Shown here piece after piece: positions 31,861 to 40,978 of a stretch of 51,368 nt of DNA; within the stretch, counting starts at the first letter, position 1; each line of letters opens with the position of its first letter. The translations under genes and the position numbers were made by a program. The stretch comes from Rikenellaceae bacterium (GTDB taxonomy: Bacteria > Bacteroidota > Bacteroidia > Bacteroidales > UBA932). The stretch spans positions 1 to 51,368 of the forward strand of contig CAAGNP010000015.1 in NCBI GenBank assembly GCA_900771335.1, in the 5' to 3' direction. The notes under the pieces were generated by a model. It searched no databases. It was not told where the DNA came from and saw only the letters and a list, made by a program, of their open reading frames with translations.

Positions 31861-33294
31861 ATGACTACAGACAGAATTCTCGCTATCTTCAGCGAGATTA
31901 TTTGTATTCCCCGTGAATCAGGGAATGAAGGACATATTATAGCATATCTTCAAGATTTCGCCAAGAAACACCAGCTTGACTGCAAGACAGACAAGGTGGG
32001 TAACGTCTTGATAACCAAAGAGGCAACACCTGGCAGAGAGAACTCTCCCACAATCATCCTCCAGAGCCACTCTGACATGGTATGCGAGAAAAACAACGGA
32101 GTGGAGCACGATTTTGCCAAAGACCCCATCAAAGCAGTCATCGAAGACGGCTGGATGATTGCCAAAGAGACTACTCTGGGTGCAGACTGCGGCATCGGTA
32201 TCGCTGCATCACTTGCACTTCTTGAAGACAACACCCTCGAACATGGTAAAATCGAAGCACTCTTCACAGTCAGCGAAGAGACAGGTATGGACGGAGCGTT
32301 CGCCCTTACCCCTGACTTTATGAGTGGAAGCATCCTGATCAACCTCGACTCGGAAGATGAAGGCGAACTATTCATCGGCTGTGCCGGCGGTGTGGATACC
32401 ACTGCCCACTTCGATTATACCACCAAGAAACTTGATAAAGAGCTTCTGAAATATAAGATCGGATTCTGCGGAGGTGTAGGCGGACATAGTGGAGACGACA
32501 TTGACAAAGGTCGCGCAAACGCCATCCAGCTCCTCAGCCGCTCCCTCTATAAAGTAATGAAAGGTTTCAATGTATCGCTATGTGCCATCGACGGAGGAAA
32601 CAAACGCAATGCCATTGCCCGTGAGGCATACGCCATCATTGCCCTGAAGGAGGAGGACCTCAAAGCCATCAAGAAGCTCCATCTGGACACAGCTGAAGAT
32701 ATCAAAGCCGAATACGCAGCCACCGAGCCAAACATTGCCCCTATCTTTGAGCCTGCAGAGTGGAACAATGAGGCCATTGAGACACAGGTGGCCCTCAACC
32801 TCATCTCATGCTTCAACTCTGCCCCTCACGGTGTACTCGCCATGAGCCAGGAGATGAAAGGCCTTGTGGAGACATCTACCAACCTTGCATCTGTCAAAAT
32901 GGTGGACGGACGCATCAGAGTAGGCACAAGCCAAAGGAGCTCCATCAACAGTGCACGTCACCACGCAGCAGAAAAAGTCGAAGCGTCATTCCTACTTGCC
33001 GGAGCTGAAGTTACACACGAAGGTGAATACCCGGGATGGAAACCACAGCTCAAATCACCTGTACTTGAGCTGACCAAGAAAGGTTATCGTGAACTTTTCG
33101 GAGTGGAACCTATCGTAAGGGCTATCCATGCAGGACTTGAGTGTGGTCTTATCCTTGACAAATACCCTTCACTTGACATGATCTCATTCGGTCCCACCAT
33201 CAGAGGTGTACACGCTCCCGGAGAGAGACTTGAACTTGCCAGTCTTGACAAATTCAACAAGTTACTTGAATATGTAATCGTAAACTGCAAATAG
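31861..33294 (+). CDS. pepD: Cytosol nonspecific dipeptidase (M20C, PepD)
   Basis: A 477-aa cytoplasmic metallopeptidase that splits a wide range of dipeptides, also called aminoacyl-histidine dipeptidase. The di-zinc ligand motifs are in order: LQSHSDMVCEKN, TTLGADCGIGIAAS, SEETGMDGAF and NLDSEDEGELFIGCAGG, with the last ligand near the C-terminus in HAGLECGLI. The lid domain starts at about residue 200 (GGVGGHSGDDI). It sits between dnaA and rpe with tiny gaps, a position that says nothing special about its role. Confidence 0.95.
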   Translation: MTTDRILAIFSEIICIPRESGNEGHIIAYLQDFAKKHQLDCKTDKVGNVLITKEATPGRENSPTIILQSHSDMVCEKNNGVEHDFAKDPIKAVIEDGWMIAKETTLGADCGIGIAASLALLEDNTLEHGKIEALFTVSEETGMDGAFALTPDFMSGSILINLDSEDEGELFIGCAGGVDTTAHFDYTTKKLDKELLKYKIGFCGGVGGHSGDDIDKGRANAIQLLSRSLYKVMKGFNVSLCAIDGGNKRNAIAREAYAIIALKEEDLKAIKKLHLDTAEDIKAEYAATEPNIAPIFEPAEWNNEAIETQVALNLISCFNSAPHGVLAMSQEMKGLVETSTNLASVKMVDGRIRVGTSQRSSINSARHHAAEKVEASFLLAGAEVTHEGEYPGWKPQLKSPVLELTKKGYRELFGVEPIVRAIHAGLECGLILDKYPSLDMISFGPTIRGVHAPGERLELASLDKFNKLLEYVIVNCK

Positions 33295-33296
33295 TC

Positions 33297-33938
33297 ATGA
33301 TAATCGCACCTTCAATCCTTGCAGCAGATTTTGGAAATCTGGCTCGCGATATCCAGATGGTAAACGCATCTGAAGCCGAGTGGATACACTTGGACATCAT
33401 GGACGGGGTATTCGTTCCAAACATTTCTTACGGCTTCCCCGTGGTAAGTGCCATAGCCAAAGAGGCAAAAAAAGTACTTGACGCACACCTTATGATCGTC
33501 GATCCCGACAGATATGTGGAAAATTTTGCCAAATTGGGAGTGGAGTACCTGTCTGTCCATTATGAAGCTTGCACACACCTTCACCGCTCACTCCAGAACA
33601 TCCGTAACCTGGGGATGAAAGCCGGTGTGGCACTGAACCCACATACACCTGTACACCTTCTTGAAGACATCCTTGAAGAGTGTGACTATGTGCTGCTTAT
33701 GTCTGTTAACCCTGGATTTGGTGGACAGAAATTCATCGAGAACTGCGTAAAGAAAGTCTCTGTTCTGAAAGAGATGATCCTCAAGAGAGGGCTGTCGACA
33801 CTTATCGAAGTGGACGGCGGAGTAAACCGTCACAACGCCCCTATCCTGGCCAAAGCGGGAGCTGACGCACTCGTTGCAGGAAGCTCTGTCTTCTCTGCCC
33901 AGGATCCGATGGCCGAGATCATCGCCCTCAAAGGGTAA
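33297..33938 (+). CDS. rpe: Ribulose-phosphate 3-epimerase
   Basis: TIM-barrel enzyme of the pentose phosphate pathway (213 aa) interconverting ribulose 5-phosphate and xylulose 5-phosphate. Characteristic segments are IAPSILAADFGNL, WIHLDIMDGVFVPNISYG (metal-binding histidine and catalytic aspartate), DAHLMIVDPDRYV, MSVNPGFGGQKFIE and EVDGGVNRHNAP (second aspartate). The start lies 2 bases after the pepD stop. Two hairpins of the GGGCAC family follow its end and probably terminate transcription. Confidence 0.97.
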   Translation: MIIAPSILAADFGNLARDIQMVNASEAEWIHLDIMDGVFVPNISYGFPVVSAIAKEAKKVLDAHLMIVDPDRYVENFAKLGVEYLSVHYEACTHLHRSLQNIRNLGMKAGVALNPHTPVHLLEDILEECDYVLLMSVNPGFGGQKFIENCVKKVSVLKEMILKRGLSTLIEVDGGVNRHNAPILAKAGADALVAGSSVFSAQDPMAEIIALKG

Positions 33939-33971
33939 CATAACCGAACCCACACTGGGTTCCGATAAAAA

Positions 33972-34056
33972 CGGGCACCAAAACAGCCACTTTCGTGCCC
34001 GAATGTTGTTTTTGATACAATTTGGGCACGAAAACACTACTTTTCGTGCCCAAATT
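33972..34056. repeat. Two GGGCAC/GTGCCC hairpins between rpe and the M28 peptidase gene
   Basis: The first stem is CGGGCAC (33972-33978) with GTGCCCG (33995-34001). The second is a perfect 16-base inverted repeat, AATTTGGGCACGAAAA (34019-34034) with its complement (34041-34056), around a 6-base loop. They lie between convergent genes and could act as terminators in both directions. The same core recurs near 50116-50248. Confidence 0.8.
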
Positions 34057-34074
34057 TTATATCAGTATGATTCT

Positions 34075-36162
34075 TTATTTGGTAGTTACCAGTCCGGCCT
34101 CTTCAAGCATCTGAATATAGCGGGTAATGGTCTCCAGTGAATCCCCTACCGGGAACTGAGCATCCACCATCTTCTTGATATCAAGTATACTGTTTGTGCC
34201 GTCTGTGGTAAGTTTTGCTATCTCGCCACCATTTATTACAGCACCCCTCTTGTCGAATCCATATTTCGCCATAAGGTCACGGGAGATGGTTCTCATCACA
34301 CCATAACCACCCTCTTTCACCTTTGGTGTGGCACGTGGATACACTTTTGAAGCCGCCTTCTCCTCAGCGGTGAGTTCAAGCTTCACAGGTGCACATTCAA
34401 GTCTGGCAGCGCAAGCTTTCATCGCTGCATCGATCTCCATTGCGTTGAGCTTCGCTTTCTCACGAATACCCTTCTGAAGTGCCTGCACATACGAAGCAAG
34501 GGCCTTGCTCTCAGGAGCGAGCTCCAATACTGTTGCAATGGTTGCCACTTCGTTGTTCATCACCGCATCCTGATTCCAGCGGGCACTCTTGTAAGCTGCC
34601 GCAAGCTCTTCTGCAGATGCATTGCCCATTTGGGCAAGGTCATATTTCATCTTCACTGCAAGTCTCTTGTCTCCGTTTGATGCCACTTCTGAGGCAATTT
34701 TAATCGCACCATCCTCCTCTGCTGACGCAATGGTATATGCGCTCGCTGCCGCAATGACTACCGCTCTATGGAGCTGTGTAGGGTCGCAAATGGCAGGTCT
34801 GTCGCCTGAGGTGTGGTAGTAGTTGTCAGGCCAGGTGATCATAATCACGCTTGGAACCTGTACACCCCAATCGTTGAACACCTCGTGGTCAGATGCACCG
34901 TAGTGGGCATTGATGGTGTAGTAGAAAGGATCGTGTGAGCCGGTAAGGCTGAATACAGGTTTGGTTGCGTCGGGACGCCCCATACCTGTAGCCACGAAAC
35001 TGCGGTTGGTGGCACCCATATAGTGGAAGAAAGACTCAGCCACATCATTGAGGTAGTGAGGGTTACCCATTGTGGTGCGGTGAACGCAATAGTAGCCTTC
35101 GCTCTTGCTGAGCCATAGACCCACCATATCAAGATTTATGGCACAAAGGGCCTTCTCAAGGGTCTCCTTATTGGCAATAGCCCAAGGGATACTGCCCTGA
35201 AATTCGGGCACCCAGATAAATCTCATACCCCTTTTTGCACGTGGTAGTCTGCCGCTTTGATAGAGCTCCTGAATGGTACGGGCAGTCTCAATAAGTGCAG
35301 CTGAACCTGAGGTATTGTCATTGGCACCAAGCTTCACATAGCCTTCGTACAGGTGAGCAACGAATACCACCTCACCAGCCTCCGGGTCGGTACCGGGGAT
35401 ATAACAGGTTGGGACCTCAATATCGGTCTCCTCATTGGTTGCCTCCACCTTTGCATGAACGGTAATCTTCTCCCCATACAAAAGTCTGTCCCTTAGGGCA
35501 TAACCATCACGAGGGGTAATATTGAAGCAGAATGTGGGGTTCTTGCTGCGGATACCTGAATTAGGGATCTGGATAGGGTCCACAAGTGGACGTGGTGAGT
35601 TGTAGCTGATGACACCCACAGCCCCTTTGGCCACCACCTTATCGTGAACACGACCACCGGAAGCCTCTGTAACAACGATTTTTCCATTGAGGTCAAGCCC
35701 CTCAAGTTCCTTGTCGCTGCCACGGCCGATCCAGACAAGCTCTGCCTTGACATCAGCATTGGCACTCCCCTGTGCCAGGATAGCTGCCAAGTCCTGATAA
35801 TCTGCTATTTTGGCGGTGTTTGGAGAGACCTCCCAGAGTGATGCACTCACACCGTCCCAAGTTTTTGTCTTGCCAAGTTTGAGGGTCTGGGCATTGTCTA
35901 TGCCGTAGCTTTTCAGCTTTTCGACCACATATTTTGACTCGAAAAACTCACCGGTGTAGTCACTATGCTTACGGTCCCTTTCGTATGGAGCAATATCCAT
36001 AATATAGTTGAATGTCCTGTCTCCGGAAGATTCACCTACCAGCTGGTCATAATAAGCTTCGTTTAATAAGCAATGATAAAATGGGTTAACGTACTCTTGG
36101 GCAGCGGCACTGATGTATCCAAGAAACAGAACTGCCAAGAGCAATGATCTACATTTGCTCAT
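34075..36162 (-). CDS. Secreted M28 family metallopeptidase with PA domain
   Basis: A 695-aa exported aminopeptidase-like protein with a signal peptide (MSKCRSLLLAVLFLGYISAA, cleavage before QEY). A protease-associated insert lies at about 115-250 (LNGKIVVTEASGG). The M28 zinc core has VVFVAHLYEGYVKLGANDNTSGSAALIE (His and Asp ligands), FIWVPEFQGSIPW (Glu), NLDMVGLW and YGASDHEVFNDWGV with a late HTSGD. The residues before GANDNTSG are HLYEGY, where many M28 enzymes have HYDH or similar. The C-terminal 250 residues are mostly helical. Substrate unknown. It is the last gene of the ten-gene run, 27 bases after the phosphatase gene. Confidence 0.88.
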   Translation of the reverse strand: MSKCRSLLLAVLFLGYISAAAQEYVNPFYHCLLNEAYYDQLVGESSGDRTFNYIMDIAPYERDRKHSDYTGEFFESKYVVEKLKSYGIDNAQTLKLGKTKTWDGVSASLWEVSPNTAKIADYQDLAAILAQGSANADVKAELVWIGRGSDKELEGLDLNGKIVVTEASGGRVHDKVVAKGAVGVISYNSPRPLVDPIQIPNSGIRSKNPTFCFNITPRDGYALRDRLLYGEKITVHAKVEATNEETDIEVPTCYIPGTDPEAGEVVFVAHLYEGYVKLGANDNTSGSAALIETARTIQELYQSGRLPRAKRGMRFIWVPEFQGSIPWAIANKETLEKALCAINLDMVGLWLSKSEGYYCVHRTTMGNPHYLNDVAESFFHYMGATNRSFVATGMGRPDATKPVFSLTGSHDPFYYTINAHYGASDHEVFNDWGVQVPSVIMITWPDNYYHTSGDRPAICDPTQLHRAVVIAAASAYTIASAEEDGAIKIASEVASNGDKRLAVKMKYDLAQMGNASAEELAAAYKSARWNQDAVMNNEVATIATVLELAPESKALASYVQALQKGIREKAKLNAMEIDAAMKACAARLECAPVKLELTAEEKAASKVYPRATPKVKEGGYGVMRTISRDLMAKYGFDKRGAVINGGEIAKLTTDGTNSILDIKKMVDAQFPVGDSLETITRYIQMLEEAGLVTTK

Positions 36163-36189
36163 AGTTTTTGTTTGATTTAAGAAGTGGAA

Positions 36190-37446
36190 CTAAATATTAG
36201 GATAGATATAATTGGTATCCAGCACGTTTCCGTAACGGTCGAGGAGGACCAGGGTCATCTTCTCGGGGGTTACCTTCATGTGCATGGCTCCCACAGTATT
36301 AGAACCCTCGCTCCAGCGGAATTTGATCTTGTCGCCATTCTCTTTAAGGGGAGCGGCAGGATCATACTCCACACCACGCTCATTATCTGAAGATGGTGTC
36401 TGAATATAGACGGTATTGTTCAGTTTATGGGTGCTTACATAGATATGGTTATTGCCAGCAAGGGCGAGATTGATTCCAAGTTCATCGAAAAGAGATGCCC
36501 ATCTGCCATATTGGGAAGTGCTTCCATCTTTTCCGAAGAACCACTGGTAGTGCTCGCACACCACCTTATAAGGTGCAGGATTTTGGGCAACCACCTCACG
36601 TACCCATTGCTGAGCTGCTGCCAGTCCCGAGCTGTCTCTCATGTTCTCATTGTTCAGCATGATGAAAAGGACGTCACCGTAGCGGAAATGGTAGCAGACA
36701 CCCTCCTCTCCAGGATATCCGTTGCGCGGATAAGCTGCAGCATCACGGAAGAACTCATTGGTGGTACGGAAATATCCGCGGGTCATATTGTCGTGATTGC
36801 CATTGACTCCTGCCCACATATATTTATGGAATGGAGCCTCCTTATAAAGGTCTTTCCAGAAGGTATAACTGCCACCCCATGCTGTAATGTCCCCCAGATG
36901 GAGTATCCAGTCAAATGGTTCGTAGTTCTCGACAGTGGCTATCATATCCATCGCAGACTGGGTCCTGCCGTATAGTGGAGAATAGACATGGAAGTCCGAA
37001 ATGATACACGCCTCCCAGTTTCTGGCCCCAGCAGTATGGAAATAGTGCACTGAAGAGGTATCAGTGGTGATGACTCTGTATTTGTAACGGGTATCTGGAA
37101 CAAGACCTGTGACAGTAGCGTTGTATTTATTGATAACAACATCTTCGTAGAAGTCCTTTCCGTCGTGAGTTTTCGAGTACACACTGTCAAAAGTGGTACA
37201 AAGGACACCTTTGAATGTCTGGGTAACCGATTTCTTCCACCCCTTGTCGTTCACCTTTGTCACCTCGAGGGTTGCCTCAGTAATGGTGGTATCAGTAGCC
37301 CAGCTGAAATTCATCTGGGTCTCATTGGTTTCAGCTGGAGATGTAGTTATGGTGTAGGCGCTCTTCTCCTGATGAGATACTACAATGTCGGAAGAGCAGC
37401 TGCCTAACAATAAGGCAGCTACTATAAAGTGGAAAATGTATTTCAT
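36190..37446 (-). CDS. Calcineurin-like metallophosphatase lipoprotein with purple acid phosphatase-like N-domain
   Basis: A 418-aa lipoprotein (lipobox LLGSC at residues 13-17). A fibronectin-like N-terminal domain (about 30-130) is like that of purple acid phosphatases, followed by a metallophosphoesterase domain. The metal motifs are in order: IISDFHVY, LHLGDITAWGG, GVNGNHDN, VVCEHYQW and GNNHIYVSTH. The family hydrolyses phosphomonoesters or diesters; the substrate is unknown. It lies between a phosphodiester glycosidase lipoprotein (15 bases upstream) and an exported M28 peptidase, which suggests joint extracytoplasmic breakdown of phosphate-bearing material. That link is inference. Confidence 0.88.
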   Translation of the reverse strand: MKYIFHFIVAALLLGSCSSDIVVSHQEKSAYTITTSPAETNETQMNFSWATDTTITEATLEVTKVNDKGWKKSVTQTFKGVLCTTFDSVYSKTHDGKDFYEDVVINKYNATVTGLVPDTRYKYRVITTDTSSVHYFHTAGARNWEACIISDFHVYSPLYGRTQSAMDMIATVENYEPFDWILHLGDITAWGGSYTFWKDLYKEAPFHKYMWAGVNGNHDNMTRGYFRTTNEFFRDAAAYPRNGYPGEEGVCYHFRYGDVLFIMLNNENMRDSSGLAAAQQWVREVVAQNPAPYKVVCEHYQWFFGKDGSTSQYGRWASLFDELGINLALAGNNHIYVSTHKLNNTVYIQTPSSDNERGVEYDPAAPLKENGDKIKFRWSEGSNTVGAMHMKVTPEKMTLVLLDRYGNVLDTNYIYPNI

Positions 37447-37461
37447 ATTTGGCTGTGTCTC

Positions 37462-38340
37462 CTATTTGATGAATAGAAGGGAGTTTACAACATATCTTTC
37501 ACCCTCCTTGTCAAACTGTTTGTTGTCTGATGGGTGGTTAACGATACCCATACCCTTTACGTATAGTGTAGTGGATCCGCCGCCATCCAAATTGAGGGCT
37601 GAATCGGCACCTAAATAGTGCATTACTTTGGTAAATTCAGGAAGGCTCATACCATCAGCCACACCCTTTGCGCGACCATCCACAGTGATAAGGAACACCT
37701 TCCTAGAATTGGTAGCCAGAGCACTTCTTGGGTGGCGGTTCTTGTTGAATGAGCTTTGGTCAAGATAAGCCTCCTTGCCGTCCATCATAAGTAGCGGACC
37801 GCTTCCCATTACATGTGGCTCAGCGATATTAATAGCCCACTCTTTATCAAGCACCATACCTGCTGTATCGACAGGAGCAGCTACAAGATATACCTGACCG
37901 TCAGCTTTGATGGCCACTGCACCGTTATCCCTTTGCCCCATATTCTCAGTAAACTCATAGCAAAGTTCACCATATTTTCTGAAGAAGCTTACACTATTAT
38001 AAGGCACACGCATATTGTAGAATGTACCGTTCATAGCTACAAGGGCTCCGCTGTCTGCCGCAAACTTGCTGGTCTGGGTAATTTTTCCAGGGTCATTTGC
38101 CAATGCCCAGCGACCTTTTTTGGCTGCTTTCACATCGATCTCAATAATGCTGATATATTGTGAAGATTCGAAAATCTGCTCTTCGCCCTGGAAGTGATAC
38201 TGTTTCAGGGTGATACCCTTCTCAATTTCGGTAACTTCCCATTTGGCGTTTTTGAATGTTTGACAGTTTGGATCATCACATTTTGGCTGACATGATGCAG
38301 CAATCAGGATGACAGAGACGATAAGAAGTAGCTTTTTCAT
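37462..38340 (-). CDS. NAGPA-type phosphodiester glycosidase lipoprotein
   Basis: A 292-aa lipoprotein (lipobox AASC, Cys17) with the phosphodiester glycosidase domain (NAGPA, PF09992) over most of its length. Typical segments are LVAMNGTFYN, GSGPLLMMDGK, RHPRSALAT, FLITVDGRAKGVADGMSLPEF and LNLDGGGSTTLY. The domain is known from the human uncovering enzyme, which removes N-acetylglucosamine from a phosphodiester-linked mannose; bacterial members often have unknown substrates. A cysteine pair after the lipid anchor (CDDPNC) is extra. It belongs to the exported hydrolase group at the end of the ten-gene run. Confidence 0.9.
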   Translation of the reverse strand: MKKLLLIVSVILIAASCQPKCDDPNCQTFKNAKWEVTEIEKGITLKQYHFQGEEQIFESSQYISIIEIDVKAAKKGRWALANDPGKITQTSKFAADSGALVAMNGTFYNMRVPYNSVSFFRKYGELCYEFTENMGQRDNGAVAIKADGQVYLVAAPVDTAGMVLDKEWAINIAEPHVMGSGPLLMMDGKEAYLDQSSFNKNRHPRSALATNSRKVFLITVDGRAKGVADGMSLPEFTKVMHYLGADSALNLDGGGSTTLYVKGMGIVNHPSDNKQFDKEGERYVVNSLLFIK

Positions 38341-38398
38341 ATTGAGTTTTTTTTGAATATGTAACGATTTGATCCTTTTTCGTTCTTAACAGCTTTTA

Positions 38399-38770
38399 CT
38401 ATTTCTTGAACATGAAGTAGACGGCCAGGACGAGGAAGACAAAACCGATCAGGTGATTGAGTCTGAATTGCTCCGTCTTGAAGACCGCAAGGCTGAAAAT
38501 CACAAAGACAGTGAGTGTGATTACCTCCTGAATCACCTTCAACTGCATCAGCGAGAATGGTCCGCCGGTACCGATGAATCCCATTCTGTTTGCAGGTACC
38601 TGAAGGCAGTACTCGAAGAAAGCGATTATCCAGCTGATGGCTATCACTCCGATAAGTGGAAGTGAACTGAACCATTTGTATTCAGCCAGCTTCAAGTGGC
38701 CATACCAGGCCAGTGTCATAAAGACATTTGATGCCACCAACAGAATGATGGTCATTATAGCTTTTCCCAT
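38399..38770 (-). CDS. DUF486 (DMT family) small membrane protein
   Basis: A 123-aa protein with four hydrophobic segments (about 5-24, 37-53, 75-97 and 104-121). It matches the DUF486/DMT family of small inner-membrane proteins, with WYGHLKLAEYKW and EYCLQVPANRMGF as recognisable parts. The function of the family is unknown; the fold resembles half of a drug/metabolite transporter. It starts 12 bases after pyrF and is followed after 58 bases, the largest gap in the run, by the phosphodiester glycosidase gene. No promoter is visible in that gap. Confidence 0.88.
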   Translation of the reverse strand: MGKAIMTIILLVASNVFMTLAWYGHLKLAEYKWFSSLPLIGVIAISWIIAFFEYCLQVPANRMGFIGTGGPFSLMQLKVIQEVITLTVFVIFSLAVFKTEQFRLNHLIGFVFLVLAVYFMFKK

Positions 38771-38782
38771 AGTGGCACTACC

Positions 38783-39592
38783 CTATTTCCAATAACAACC
38801 GCTGTTCTTGGCTGCTTCACCTGCAGCCTGCGCGAAATCCTCACCTTTTGAGGCGTAGATGATGGCTCGTGAAGAGTTGATAAGTACACCACACGCATCA
38901 TTTGAACCATATTTGAGAACCTCCTCAGCAGATCCACCTTGTGCTCCTACACCTGGCACCAGATAGAAATGTTTTGGGCAGAACTCTCTGATCTCAGCAA
39001 GCTTCTCAGCTCTGGTAGCGCCTACCACATACATCACCCTCTGATGCGACTCAGGTACTATACCATTCATATTCTCTATCACCTCACGGAATAGAGGACG
39101 GCCGTCTTCAAGAACCTTGGTCTCAAAATCTTCTGCCGAAGGGTTGGAGGTCAATGCCAACACGATAACCCATTTACCCTCATATTTCAGGAATGGATCA
39201 ATAGCATCCCTTCCCATATATGGAGCCAATGTCACAGCATCGAAGTCCATCTTCTCGAAAAATGCCTTCGCATAAAGTGCCGCTGTATTTCCGATATCAC
39301 CCCTTTTTGCATCAGCAATGATGAACATTTCCGGGTATTTCTCACGGATATAAGAGACGGTCATCTCGAGTTGTTGCCACCCTGAAACACCCTCTGCCTC
39401 ATAGAAAGCGATGTTTGGCTTATATGCTACGCAATATGGTGCAGTTGCATCCACTATAGCTTTGTTGAACTCAAAAATAGGGTTCTCCATCGACAACAGG
39501 TGCGATGGGATTTTCTTCAAATCTGTATCAAGCCCCACACAAAGGCAGCTTTTCTTCTTCTCAATCTGAGAATATAGTTCTTCGTAGGTCAT
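38783..39592 (-). CDS. pyrF: Orotidine 5'-phosphate decarboxylase
   Basis: Final enzyme of UMP synthesis (269 aa), decarboxylating orotidine 5'-phosphate. It belongs to the longer bacterial subfamily (type 2), with the catalytic DAKRGDIGNTA (Asp94, Lys96) and the phosphate-binding PGVGAQGG near the C-terminus. CVGLDTDLKKIP opens the barrel. Other pyrimidine genes are not in the window. It lies in a run of minus-strand genes, 12 bases from each neighbour. Confidence 0.96.
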   Translation of the reverse strand: MTYEELYSQIEKKKSCLCVGLDTDLKKIPSHLLSMENPIFEFNKAIVDATAPYCVAYKPNIAFYEAEGVSGWQQLEMTVSYIREKYPEMFIIADAKRGDIGNTAALYAKAFFEKMDFDAVTLAPYMGRDAIDPFLKYEGKWVIVLALTSNPSAEDFETKVLEDGRPLFREVIENMNGIVPESHQRVMYVVGATRAEKLAEIREFCPKHFYLVPGVGAQGGSAEEVLKYGSNDACGVLINSSRAIIYASKGEDFAQAAGEAAKNSGCYWK

Positions 39593-39604
39593 TATATCGG
39601 TATA

Positions 39605-40957
39605 TTATTTGTCAAAGTATTTGTAGAACAATGCGATAGACTCCATTCCTCTCCACAGTTGGGACAGAAGGTAGCTCTCATTGGGTGAGTGGATGGTATC
39701 TCTCTCCAAACCGAATCCCATTAGAAGAGGATCTGCCTGAAGGATCTGCTGCATATCTGCAAGGATAGGGATAGAACCGCCACCACGGCTTGGAACCGGC
39801 TCGATGCCATAAACCTCTTCCATCGCTTTCGCTGCAGCTTTGTATGCAGGTGACGAGATAGGGATAAGGAATCCGTTTCCGCCGTGATGAGGTGTAACTT
39901 TCACCCTCACACCTGCAGGTGCAATCGACATAAAGTGTTCTTCGAACAATTTCGCAATCTTATTGCAATCCTGGTTAGGAACCAAACGCATAGAGATTTT
40001 TGCGTGAGCCACAGAAGGGAGGACAGTCTTTGAACCTTCACCGATGAAACCGCCCCAGATTCCGTTCACATCCAGACATGGACGGATACCGGTTCTCTCC
40101 ATGGTAGAATATCCCTCTTCACCAGCTACTGCATCGATATCAAGGAACTCTTTGTACTCTTTCTCATCAAATGGAGCACGCGCCAACATTGCACGGTCCT
40201 CTGCCGAAAGCTCCACCACATCATCATAGAAGCCTTTGATAGTGATATGGCCCTTATCGTCGATAAGTTGGTCAATCATCTTGCAAAGTGCGTTGATAGG
40301 GTTCACCACAGCTCCACCATAGTGACCTGAGTGAAGGTCTTTATTAGGACCTGTAACCTCTACCTCCACATAAGCAAGGCCCCTCATACCGCAGTTGATA
40401 GATGGAACTTTCTCGCTTATCATAGTGGTATCGGATACAAGCATAATATCGCAAGCAAGAAGATCTTTGTGCTCTTTAGCCCACTCTGCAAGACTTGGAG
40501 AACCAATCTCCTCCTCACCTTCAAGGATAAATTTGATATTGTGGTTTACAAGACCTTTCTTTACCAGATATTCAAACGCCTTTACATGCATGAATAGCTG
40601 ACCTTTATCGTCGTTTGCACCCCTTGCATAGATAGCGCCATCACGGATCTCAGGCTCGTATGGATTTGATTTCCATAGCTCAATAGGATCCACAGGCTGC
40701 ACATCGTAGTGACCGTATACCAGGATGGTAGGTCTGCTTGGATCGAAACGTTTCTCGCCAAAAACTACAGGGTGACCCTTAGTCGGATACACTTGTGCAC
40801 TATCTGCACCGGCAGCCAAAAGGAGCTCCACCAATTTATTGGCGCAAGTGACCATATCATCCTTATGTGCGGATTGGGAACTTACTGAAGGGATTCTCAG
40901 CAATTCAAACAGTTCGTTAAGAAATCTGTCCTGGTTTTCAGCGATGTATTGTTTCAT
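39605..40957 (-). CDS. M20 family dipeptidase
   Basis: A 450-aa cytoplasmic zinc peptidase of the M20A type, close to the dipeptidases that NCBI calls simply dipeptidase. The ligand motifs are in order: LVYGHYDVQPVD, GANDDKGQLFMH, EGEEEIGSPSL and VSDTTMIS, with the late GFGLERDTIHSPNES. The lid domain includes DLHSGHYGG. It has no signal peptide. It lies 21 bases after psd and 12 bases before pyrF; the cluster looks like a housekeeping operon rather than a pathway. Confidence 0.93.
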   Translation of the reverse strand: MKQYIAENQDRFLNELFELLRIPSVSSQSAHKDDMVTCANKLVELLLAAGADSAQVYPTKGHPVVFGEKRFDPSRPTILVYGHYDVQPVDPIELWKSNPYEPEIRDGAIYARGANDDKGQLFMHVKAFEYLVKKGLVNHNIKFILEGEEEIGSPSLAEWAKEHKDLLACDIMLVSDTTMISEKVPSINCGMRGLAYVEVEVTGPNKDLHSGHYGGAVVNPINALCKMIDQLIDDKGHITIKGFYDDVVELSAEDRAMLARAPFDEKEYKEFLDIDAVAGEEGYSTMERTGIRPCLDVNGIWGGFIGEGSKTVLPSVAHAKISMRLVPNQDCNKIAKLFEEHFMSIAPAGVRVKVTPHHGGNGFLIPISSPAYKAAAKAMEEVYGIEPVPSRGGGSIPILADMQQILQADPLLMGFGLERDTIHSPNESYLLSQLWRGMESIALFYKYFDK

Positions 40958-40978
40958 ATCTGTAATGTTAATTTGTTA

